A DNA stretch of 21,781 bases from IMG/VR virus record IMGVR_UViG_3300030104_003633, positions 1-21,781 of that record, one strand, 5' to 3'. Position 1 is the first letter of the stretch. Each line of letters opens with the position of its first letter. The DNA comes from a virus. The position numbers were made by a program, and so were the translations under genes. Positions 17,098 through 21,781 of the stretch are shown piece after piece. Below the pieces are notes generated by a model. The model saw nothing but the letters and a program-made list of their open reading frames with translations. It was not told where the DNA came from and did no database searches.

Positions 17098-18588
17098 TTA
17101 CGCTGTGAACCAACTATGATCGTTTGAAAAGATGTTTCTCTTTTTGTTATTATCCTGGGATTCAGCCTTGTGCGTAGGAGTATAAGCTTTCTTATTCGCA
17201 TAATAAAACCCATCAAGTAAATCATCATGCTTTGAACGTGGATATAAGAGGAGCTCGTTCTTAAAATCCTGCATATCTTCCTGCATTAAAACTTTCTTTT
17301 GAGCGAAGTAAGGTTGAAGTGTTTCCAGTCTTGACGATTTTGAGTTTCTGGGGTTTTCTTTAATTTCAAGACCTGATATAAAAAGACCTTCTTCTTCACA
17401 ACGCTGACGGATGTATTCTCGTAGCATTTCCTGATAGCCTACAGATTCTATCCTGCATTTATCAGGTTTATATAATTTAAACCTTTCTAAAATAGCATCA
17501 GCTAAAGCCATAGGGGAAACACGTTTACGGAAATAAGGTAGAAGGTAGCGGTTATTATCCTTATCAACAGCCACAGTAACAATAGTTGAAAAATCAGCAG
17601 TTTGTCGAGTAGAAGATGCAGGGTCAATACCCATAAAAATATTAACAGGGATTTTCTTATCGCATATCTCTCCTCTAAACTTTGTAAGATGTAAGACCTT
17701 ATCTGATTCCAAATTTCCTTCATAAAATTGAAAATACTCCTCTTTGAACAACTGGTCCTCATCACCTACAATTTCACATAAGTATTCTCTATAAAACACA
17801 GAAACCCTGCTGATGGATTCTAATTCTTCTTTCTTTTGTTTTAGTTTACTAATCGGTTGCCATTCTTCCCATAATGCTCTATTATTATCCATATCAGGTT
17901 TAAACAGCATATTATTCCAACCCTTCATTTCTTTGAGCGTCTCCACGAGGCATCTTTGATGGATAGGTGTACCAATAACAGCGAGTCTACCTTTCATCGG
18001 ATCAAGAGAGGGAACAGCAGATTGAAGTAACCATCTTAGATTGCCTTCCATCGCTTCGGCTGTCTTAGTATTGTTCTCATCCTCAGGGTCATCTACTACA
18101 ATAAGTGTAGGTCTTTGGTTTCCATGTTTAATTCCTCTAAGCTGTTGTCCTGTACCTTTACAGATAATCATAGAACCATCCTTAAGTTCTATTTCAGTCT
18201 TAGCCCATGCTTTAGCAGAATGCATACCCCAATAACCAAATAACGCCCTCAAGGATTCAGAATAATCTAATGCATCTTTAATCGTACCCAGCAGTTTAAC
18301 AGCATGGTCTTGAGTACGTGACACCAGTACAATCAGTTTCGGTCCTTTATCAAAGAACAAATGGTATAAAGGATAAACGCCCCCTACGATAGATGACTTG
18401 GCATGTCCTCTAGGTGCAATAATATTAATCTGTTTTTCATCTCTATCCATCAATACATCGGCAATCGTATAATGGAAGTCAGGAGAGGCAGATACAAACA
18501 TATTAGGCATTATAACTTTACCAAAAAGAATCATATTTCCTTTGAGTTTAGTTAATACTTCCTGTTGTGCTTTTTGTTCTTTATTCAC
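17098..18588 (-). CDS. Terminase large subunit
   Basis: The 496-residue protein has both motor and nuclease signatures. The ATPase half shows a Walker A-like APRGHAKSS (58-66), a Walker B TLIVVDDPED (161-170) and the coupling motif RLAVIGTP (201-208). The RNase H-like nuclease half has acidic residues in FMGIDPASS (D322), RIESVGYQ (E381) and SKHDDLLDG (D455, D456). Together these drive packaging and cut the concatemer. The start overlaps the end of the upstream gene by eight bases, as terminase subunits often do. The packaging mode (headful or cohesive ends) cannot be deduced from this window. Confidence 0.96.
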   Translation of the reverse strand: MNKEQKAQQEVLTKLKGNMILFGKVIMPNMFVSASPDFHYTIADVLMDRDEKQINIIAPRGHAKSSIVGGVYPLYHLFFDKGPKLIVLVSRTQDHAVKLLGTIKDALDYSESLRALFGYWGMHSAKAWAKTEIELKDGSMIICKGTGQQLRGIKHGNQRPTLIVVDDPEDENNTKTAEAMEGNLRWLLQSAVPSLDPMKGRLAVIGTPIHQRCLVETLKEMKGWNNMLFKPDMDNNRALWEEWQPISKLKQKKEELESISRVSVFYREYLCEIVGDEDQLFKEEYFQFYEGNLESDKVLHLTKFRGEICDKKIPVNIFMGIDPASSTRQTADFSTIVTVAVDKDNNRYLLPYFRKRVSPMALADAILERFKLYKPDKCRIESVGYQEMLREYIRQRCEEEGLFISGLEIKENPRNSKSSRLETLQPYFAQKKVLMQEDMQDFKNELLLYPRSKHDDLLDGFYYANKKAYTPTHKAESQDNNKKRNIFSNDHSWFTA

Positions 18589-19348
18589 TTAATTCTTTCG
18601 TTTCAGACATCTTAATAGACTTCTTTTCTTCACTATTAATAGCATCTAATATCTTAGTGGTAACACCCATCTCTAATGATTGAGTAATTTCCTTCTTATT
18701 AGGCTTCATATCCAGTAAATCCATAAAGTTTTCTGTGGCACGCAAGAACGATGATATATCATTCTTTTCTCTCGCCATTTCAATCGCCTCATTATGTAGG
18801 TCTAGTACCTTTTCCTCTGTAATACCTTTACCTATTAAGACTTTCTTTAATTCATCCTTAACCATGGTTTGAATTTCCTTTTGTTTAAATAATCTCTTAA
18901 CGGTCTTTTCAGGCTCTTTTTCATCAGACCTATATATTGTTCCCAAAACTTCCCAATCTGGCTTCTTACCAGCAATTGTGTAAGCCACAAACGCATTGAC
19001 TGCATTCTTAGTTCTTTTCTTTCTAACTTCAGCTTCTATCCAATGTTGTGGGCGTTGATGTGCATAGGAATTGTAAGCTCTATTTTTTTCATATAAAATT
19101 TTTGAGTATTTACTTATAAACGCAGTCCCATAACACAGCTTTACGACTGTACTTCGTTTGTTTTTAGAGGTGACATATTCACGTCTATACATACATTTAC
19201 CAACGTAACCATCATCACTAAGACCATAGTCCCCATCTGTACATTCTTTCCAATGGACATACGCTATACCAAGCTCATCAGCCTCATCTTGAGCATAAAC
19301 CCTAAAAGGTACCTTCTCCCCATCAATCTTCTTATAGATAATATCCAT
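18581..19348 (-). CDS. Probable terminase small subunit with extra N-terminal domain
   Basis: This gene ends inside the start of the large terminase gene, the usual place for the small subunit. Residues about 145-215 fit the helical pattern of small terminases: VKRLFKQKEIQTMVKDELKK, then AIEMAREKND and SSFLRATENFMDLLDM. Residues about 28-90 form a distinct, probably beta-rich part containing WKECTDGDYGLSDDGYVGKC, which I do not recognise as a classical DNA-binding domain. The small subunit recognises the packaging site and regulates the large subunit. GGGGAG lies just before the ATG. The upstream gap has a repeat array that could be an operator or the packaging recognition region. The call is by context and helical pattern. 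Confidence 0.62.
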   Translation of the reverse strand: MDIIYKKIDGEKVPFRVYAQDEADELGIAYVHWKECTDGDYGLSDDGYVGKCMYRREYVTSKNKRSTVVKLCYGTAFISKYSKILYEKNRAYNSYAHQRPQHWIEAEVRKKRTKNAVNAFVAYTIAGKKPDWEVLGTIYRSDEKEPEKTVKRLFKQKEIQTMVKDELKKVLIGKGITEEKVLDLHNEAIEMAREKNDISSFLRATENFMDLLDMKPNKKEITQSLEMGVTTKILDAINSEEKKSIKMSETKELSE

Positions 19349-19504
19349 TATCTCCCCTTATACTATAGTATATACTAGGGTATACTCAGAGTTATACACT
19401 TCTCTATTACCCCCTAGAGGGTAATAGAGTATACTTAAAGTTTAACTAGATCATACCCTAGTCATACCCAAGTATATACCCTAGTATACACTCCACACAT
19501 TACC
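19349..19504. promoter_or_regulatory. Regulatory-type intergenic region with ATACCCTAGT site array
   Basis: This gap upstream of the terminase genes contains ATACCCTAGT at 19453-19462 and 19476-19485, a variant (ATACCCAAGT) at 19464-19473, and an inverted copy at 19374-19383. The three same-strand sites are spaced by 11 and 12 bases, about one DNA turn. A longer 14-base inverted repeat pairs 19371-19384 with 19475-19488. This is the layout of a cooperative operator or of replication iterons. No convincing sigma70 promoter was found, so a phage-encoded regulator is likely if this is a late promoter. Function is inferred. Confidence 0.6.
19402..19429. repeat. 11-bp inverted repeat (hairpin) inside the site array
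   Basis: CTCTATTACCC (19402-19412) and GGGTAATAGAG (19419-19429) are perfectly complementary across a 6-base spacer, CCTAGA. An outer pair, GTATACTC (19380-19387) and GAGTATAC (19427-19434), adds a second symmetric element. It may be a protein-binding palindrome or an RNA hairpin in the leader of the terminase transcript. No U run follows on either strand, so a terminator is unlikely. Confidence 0.7.
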
Positions 19505-19693
19505 CTACGAATCATTTAACTCTTCCTGCGTTATAGCATTCTCCAGTATTGTCTTTACTACCTCTAACTCCGCAAGGTAATATTGATAGTGTGTATCAAA
19601 TTCATCCCTTGCGTCTAAAATCGACTTACTATCCTCTTTAGTAAACCTACCTAACTCCATGTCAAACACTTCATAATCTTTGGATTTGGACAT
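19505..19693 (-). CDS. Hypothetical protein, 62 aa
   Basis: This is the first minus-strand gene. It begins MSKSKDYEVFDMELGRFTKE and is a short acidic, largely helical protein ending ENAITQEELNDS. No family is recognised. Only a weak GAAAG precedes the ATG. It is separated from the terminase genes by the repeat array and faces the plus-strand genes across a 189-base divergent gap. The position would suit a small regulator, but there is no visible helix-turn-helix. Confidence 0.6.
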   Translation of the reverse strand: MSKSKDYEVFDMELGRFTKEDSKSILDARDEFDTHYQYYLAELEVVKTILENAITQEELNDS

Positions 19694-19882
19694 ATTTTAC
19701 TTTCATTGTACTTACCTGTATTAGTAATGTACTTATACAATATTTGTTCCTGATTATATACTTTGAAAATATAAACCAGAATGGGAGTGGTAGAATCACA
19801 TAGGGTGTACCCCCCATTGAATTAGGTTAGGTTGCACTAATTAGGTTGAGTTTAGTTGAGTTATAGTTAGGTTACACTATCG
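19694..19882. promoter_or_regulatory. Divergent intergenic region with TTAGGTT-rich repeats
   Basis: This 189-base gap separates leftward and rightward genes and should hold promoters for both. On the minus strand a TATAAT-like box lies at 19753-19758 but lacks a good -35 element, so I call no promoter firmly. The right half (19816-19880) is filled with TTAGGTT units, and two of them extend into TTAGGTTGCACTA and TTAGGTTACACTA. GGTGTAC occurs at 19804-19810 and 19882-19888. An origin or operator role is possible; nothing here proves it. Confidence 0.45.
19816..19844 (+). repeat. Copy 1 of an imperfect 29/30-nt direct repeat
   Basis: This begins ATTGAATTAGG and ends CACTAATTAG. It matches 21402-21431 with one substitution and one single-base gap, despite lying 1.6 kb away. 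Its ends (AATTAG and CTAATT) are complementary, so it can also fold as a small hairpin. A third, shorter relative (GTTAGGTTACACTAT) lies at 19866-19880. Confidence 0.8.
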
Positions 19883-20122
19883 GTGTACATCCTATATGTA
19901 TACAAGAAATTTAATCCCTCTTATGGATTTATTGGTGATAACGAGTTTAAAACCACTAAAGAATCTAAGATGAATAAGAATATAGAGGTGTTTGCTAATC
20001 TAATAAATATGAAAGCTAAAGACTCAGAGGGAGATTTACAGCGTTCTAATAATGATGACGCTTATTTCCTCACTTATAACTCACGTTCTGTAGAAGATTA
20101 TTTAGAGGTATTAGAGAGTTAA
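19883..20122 (+). CDS. Hypothetical early protein; start uncertain
   Basis: The longest frame uses GTG at 19883 and gives 79 residues, but no Shine-Dalgarno precedes it, and the GTG lies inside the second GGTGTAC element. The first ATG in frame is at 19970, which gives a 50-residue protein starting MNKNIEVFANLINMKAKDSE and ending SVEDYLEVLES; its ribosome binding site is also weak. The short form is at least as likely. The C-terminal part is polar and acidic with DDAYFLTYNSRSVEDY. No family is recognised. It is the first rightward gene and is followed by a series of hairpins. Confidence 0.55.
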   Translation: MYILYVYKKFNPSYGFIGDNEFKTTKESKMNKNIEVFANLINMKAKDSEGDLQRSNNDDAYFLTYNSRSVEDYLEVLES

Positions 20123-20305
20123 GGTAAATAGGTATAAGGGAGAGGTTTATCCTCTTCCTTTACCTTATTATGATAATTATACTACTACTAAAGTATTGAT
20201 TATCTTAGGGGATTTAATCCCCTATAAATAGCAATAGGTAAGGGGGGTTTATCCCCCTTTACCTTATTTTGATTATTTATATTACTAACAATTAAAGGAG
20301 ATACT
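20123..20305 (+). promoter_or_regulatory. Intergenic region with three tandem G/C-rich hairpins
   Basis: Three stem-loops lie in a row. The first, 20131-20164, has a 10-bp stem with one G-U pair, loop TTTAT, and a further 4 bp beyond a bulge. The second, 20206-20224, has a perfect 8-bp stem TAGGGGAT/ATCCCCTA with loop TTA. The third, 20236-20264, has AAGGGGG/CCCCCTT with loop GTTTAT plus 4 bp. Only the last is followed by a T-rich stretch (TTATTTTGATTATTT), so it is the best terminator candidate. The region otherwise holds the AAAGGAG site of the next gene. Confidence 0.7.
20236..20270 (+). terminator. Candidate intrinsic terminator (third hairpin)
   Basis: An 11-bp stem with one bulged T ends at 20264 and is followed by TATTTT. 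It would end transcripts from the first rightward gene. The T run is interrupted, so termination may be partial. Confidence 0.5.
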
Positions 20306-20572
20306 ATGGAGTACATAGAAGATATGAACAAAGTTGCAGAAAAACTTGATGTAAAAGAGTTTGCAGAGAAAACATACGAGGCTGTTACAGAGCGTAAAAG
20401 AAATGTTCAGGAAGAGGCTGATAAAGAGGTAAAGGAACGTGAATCTGTTATTTATACAGCTAAAAGATTTAGAAACGGAACTATGAAGTCATTAGGTATG
20501 GCTACACAATTCTTCATAAGAGAATCAATAGAGGCTTTTATGGAGGGTTATAATAAGGAGTTAAAGAAATGA
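20306..20572 (+). CDS. Hypothetical helical early protein, 88 aa
   Basis: An AAAGGAG site five bases before the ATG strongly supports this start. The protein is charged and mostly helical: MEYIEDMNKVAEKLDVKE, then a long Glu/Lys/Arg-rich helix around residues 20-50, then SLGMATQFFIRESIEAFMEG, which looks amphipathic. No family is recognised. Its stop overlaps the ATG of a 22-codon frame (ATGA), and its end supplies an AAGGAG site. Small helical proteins like this are typical of phage early regions that modify the host, but no target can be named. Confidence 0.8.
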   Translation: MEYIEDMNKVAEKLDVKEFAEKTYEAVTERKRNVQEEADKEVKERESVIYTAKRFRNGTMKSLGMATQFFIRESIEAFMEGYNKELKK

Positions 20573-20637
20573 TTAGAAGATTAGAATATGTAGGTATTAT
20601 TAGAAATATAAACAGGGAGTTTAGAGATGATAGATGA
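20569..20637 (+). CDS. Possible 22-codon overlapping small gene
   Basis: ATG at 20569 overlaps the preceding stop as ATGA, with AAGGAG eight bases upstream. The peptide is MIRRLEYVGIIRNINREF plus DDR, ending at a TGA that lies past the start of the next gene. The chain ATGA junction, good ribosome binding site and overlap with the next ATG look like a translation-coupling bridge. It may carry ribosomes across the 54-base gap rather than encode a functional peptide. Length is too short for a confident call. Confidence 0.4.
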   Translation: MIRRLEYVGIIRNINREFRDDR

Positions 20638-20818
20638 TGTAGTCGTAGAAAAGAGAGTACCTGAAGATAGAAAGTATGTAATATTAGAATTTCCATACTC
20701 TCAAAACTTTATAGGTAAAAAAGATTGTTATTTATTAGTAGGTAATAGTGATATAGGTAATTCTGCTTATGCAGTGCCTGTGAGTGTGTATGAAAAATAT
20801 TTAAACAAGGAGTCATAG
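20627..20818 (+). CDS. Hypothetical early protein, 63 aa
   Basis: GGGAG lies seven bases before the ATG. The protein reads MIDDVVVEKRVPEDRKYVIL at the start and contains hydrophobic strands (YVILEFPY and DCYLLVGNS) ending AYAVPVSVYEKYLNKES, suggesting a small beta-rich fold. No family is recognised. The next gene starts directly after its stop codon, so the two are co-translated. It belongs to the rightward set of small genes. Confidence 0.78.
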   Translation: MIDDVVVEKRVPEDRKYVILEFPYSQNFIGKKDCYLLVGNSDIGNSAYAVPVSVYEKYLNKES

Positions 20819-21025
20819 ATGATAAAGTTACAAATAGCTAAAGACATGCTTGGGGAATTAACCTTGGGCGTGTCTTTAATAGGAATAGGTTTTGTCATTG
20901 GAAGTTCTCTTACTTCAAGAGAAGAATGGAGGATTATGGAATATGAATCAATGGTAGAACAAGAGTTAACAAATGAATGCGTTCAGCAATGGAATGAATT
21001 AAATATGATAAAAATGCAAGATTAA
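20819..21025 (+). CDS. Small single-pass membrane protein, 68 aa
   Basis: AAGGAG lies six bases upstream of the ATG, which follows the previous stop with no gap. Residues about 12-31 (LGELTLGVSLIGIGFVIGSS) form one clear hydrophobic segment, preceded by a short basic stretch and followed by an acidic, helical tail (REEWRIMEYESMVEQEL). It is probably an inner-membrane protein with its C-terminal tail on one side; the orientation is not certain. It could alter the host envelope or exclude other phages, but that is not shown by sequence. A large structured RNA candidate begins directly after it. Confidence 0.75.
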   Translation: MIKLQIAKDMLGELTLGVSLIGIGFVIGSSLTSREEWRIMEYESMVEQELTNECVQQWNELNMIKMQD

Positions 21026-21401
21026 TGGTACCAATAAGTAAGTGTGTAGCAACATACAATATAAGTAGAGATGGGCGTTATTGTGTTCCCTAACTACACA
21101 CTTATGAATTTAGGTGATGAATGTTATATATCAGAAAGTTAATACTTCTCATTATAGCTACCTAATAATCAATGCACTCAAAGTAGCTGAATAGCGAAAT
21201 AAACTATGTGTATGTCCGAGAATACACACATTGATTAATGCAGAACCCTCGTTGCTTTGCGAGGCTAAAAGAAGTAAGCCATAAGCCTTATAGAGGGGCT
21301 TGACTATGTATTACAGGTTTACCAAAGGTAAGCGATAAGGATAGATACAAGATAAAGAGGCATCTACTCTTAGTAATTATAAGCAATCTAACTATGCTGA
21401 A

Positions 21402-21431
21402 ATTGAATTAGGTGTAGGTTACACTAATTAG
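21402..21431 (+). repeat. Copy 2 of the imperfect 29/30-nt direct repeat, inside the RNA
   Basis: This matches 19816-19844 with one extra base and one G to A change. The extra base improves a hairpin here: GTGTA (21412-21416) with TACAC (21420-21424), extended by AATTA/TAATT past one bulged G. Confidence 0.8.
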
Positions 21432-21662
21432 TAGGCAGGGACAGCACTCATTATTGCGATAATGTGTGTTGATTGTTTATAATTATGCATAACGGATATT
21501 GACAGGCGAGATAACTAGGTGGTGTGCACCGTACACAACTAACGAGGGTCAAGCCAATTAACAATGCCTTAGTATAAGGACTTCGTACTAGTTAAGGAGT
21601 TACACCGCTACTTCTCACTTTTTCAAACAACAATTGGGAGTGCAGAAGCAAATAGGCATGGA

Positions 21663-21727
21663 GGTAATAGAGAGTAGATACATTGTTCCTAGGAAATCAA
21701 GTTGATACTCTCTTTTTACCTTTTTTT
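21663..21727 (+). terminator. Strong intrinsic terminator of the structured RNA
   Basis: AGAGAGTA (21669-21676) pairs with TACTCTCT (21706-21713). After a small internal loop GGTAA (21663-21667) pairs with TTACC (21716-21720), and seven T residues follow directly (21721-21727). The loop contains the palindrome TTCCTAGGAA (21686-21695). This fixes the plus strand as the transcribed strand and the likely 3' end of the RNA. Confidence 0.75.
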
Positions 21728-21756
21728 GATACTTATTTAATAACTAAGGAGGTATA

Positions 21757-21781
21757 ATGAAGAATAAAGACAGAATAAGAG
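21757..21781 (+). CDS. Start of a gene cut by the right edge
   Basis: A full AAGGAGGT Shine-Dalgarno (21746-21753) precedes ATG at 21757, and the frame is open to the edge (MKNKDRIR). Only eight codons are visible, so the product cannot be identified. The gene follows the terminator closely, so it needs its own promoter or read-through. Confidence 0.65.

Larger units (their letters stand above)
21026..21727 (+). ncRNA. Candidate large structured non-coding RNA, about 700 nt
   Basis: This stretch has frequent stops in all frames and no good ribosome binding sites, but it is rich in stems. An 11-bp stem pairs 21039-21049 with 21094-21104, with an inner 8-bp stem 21051-21060/21080-21087. 21166-21174 pairs with 21229-21237 (9 bp) and encloses 21207-21213/21222-21228. 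Local hairpins occur at 21247-21264, 21319-21331, 21355-21371, 21406-21429 and 21522-21536. A 12-bp stem with one T-T mismatch and TGCG loop spans 21442-21471, and another hairpin spans 21567-21597. Long-range pairs are 21246-21253/21541-21548 and 21297-21304/21548-21555. It ends in an intrinsic terminator. The size, ornate folding and phage context recall the GOLLD and ROOL RNA classes, but I cannot match the sequence to either. The 5' end is not defined. Confidence 0.7.

Noticed and set aside
19753-19758. Sigma70 promoter on the minus strand (TATAAT)
   Set aside because: The -10 box is perfect but no acceptable -35 lies 16-18 bases upstream, and the area is AT-rich, so a chance match is likely.
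19694-19882. CRISPR-like array from the TTAGGTT repeats
   Set aside because: Units are short, irregularly spaced and without equal-length spacers; they look like operator or origin elements.
21025-21093. A 22-codon frame starting on the stop of the membrane protein gene (MVPISKCVATYNISRDG...)
   Set aside because: It has the TAATG junction but no Shine-Dalgarno, and most of it lies inside the 11-bp stem of the structured RNA. It might be a leader peptide or the remnant of a first exon, but nothing downstream continues the frame.
21026-21727. Group I intron
   Set aside because: I looked for the conserved core (a GACTA-type P7 strand with a matching partner and an S-type AAGATATAGTCC element). 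Only an isolated GACTATG at 21302 is seen, with no partner. No split gene or endonuclease is evident.
21026-21727. tRNA or tmRNA
   Set aside because: No T-arm GGTTCRA pattern with acceptor stem pairing, no CCA end, and no tag reading frame with Ala-rich end was found.

Overview
The window looks like about half of the genome of an AT-rich, tailed double-stranded DNA phage (Caudoviricetes) with a short, podovirus-type tail. A P22-like portal, no recognisable tape-measure or sheath gene, and a beta-propeller-like nozzle/hub protein support this. No integrase, repressor or tRNA gene was seen, so nothing points to lysogeny. The host cannot be named from the sequence. Shine-Dalgarno sites are classical (AAGGAG type), and the lytic enzymes fit a bacterium with a meso-DAP type cell wall.

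Positions 1-19693 are one long minus-strand late module, read from right to left. It runs: a small unknown gene (19505-19693), putative small terminase, large terminase, P22-like portal, scaffold, major capsid protein, a small decoration-like protein, three connector/adaptor-type proteins, two very small genes, a fibre, three small genes leading into an M15 endolysin, a metallophosphoesterase, a peptidoglycan-binding protein, the nozzle/hub protein, a 1052-residue fibre built of six degenerate repeats, and a further fibre cut by the window edge. Genes are tightly packed. Four junctions have stop and start codons overlapping as TAATG. Three genes of 51-59 codons, one starting at TTG, sit in what otherwise look like gaps.

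Positions 19349-19504 and 19694-19882 are regulatory-looking intergenic stretches. The first holds an array of ATACCCTAGT sites at one-helical-turn spacing and an 11-bp hairpin. The second is the divergent region between the late module and the rightward genes. It carries TTAGGTT-rich repeats, one of which recurs 1.6 kb away.

Positions 19883-21025 are a plus-strand run of short unrecognised genes, typical of a phage early region, with three G/C-rich hairpins in one intergenic gap. From about 21026 to 21727 lies about 700 nt without a plausible long ORF. It is full of stems, including an 11-bp stem, a 12-bp stem with one mismatch and an 8-bp long-range pairing that crosses another, and it ends in a strong intrinsic terminator. 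I interpret this as a large structured non-coding RNA and regard it as the most interesting element here. A new gene with a strong ribosome binding site starts at 21757 and runs off the right edge.
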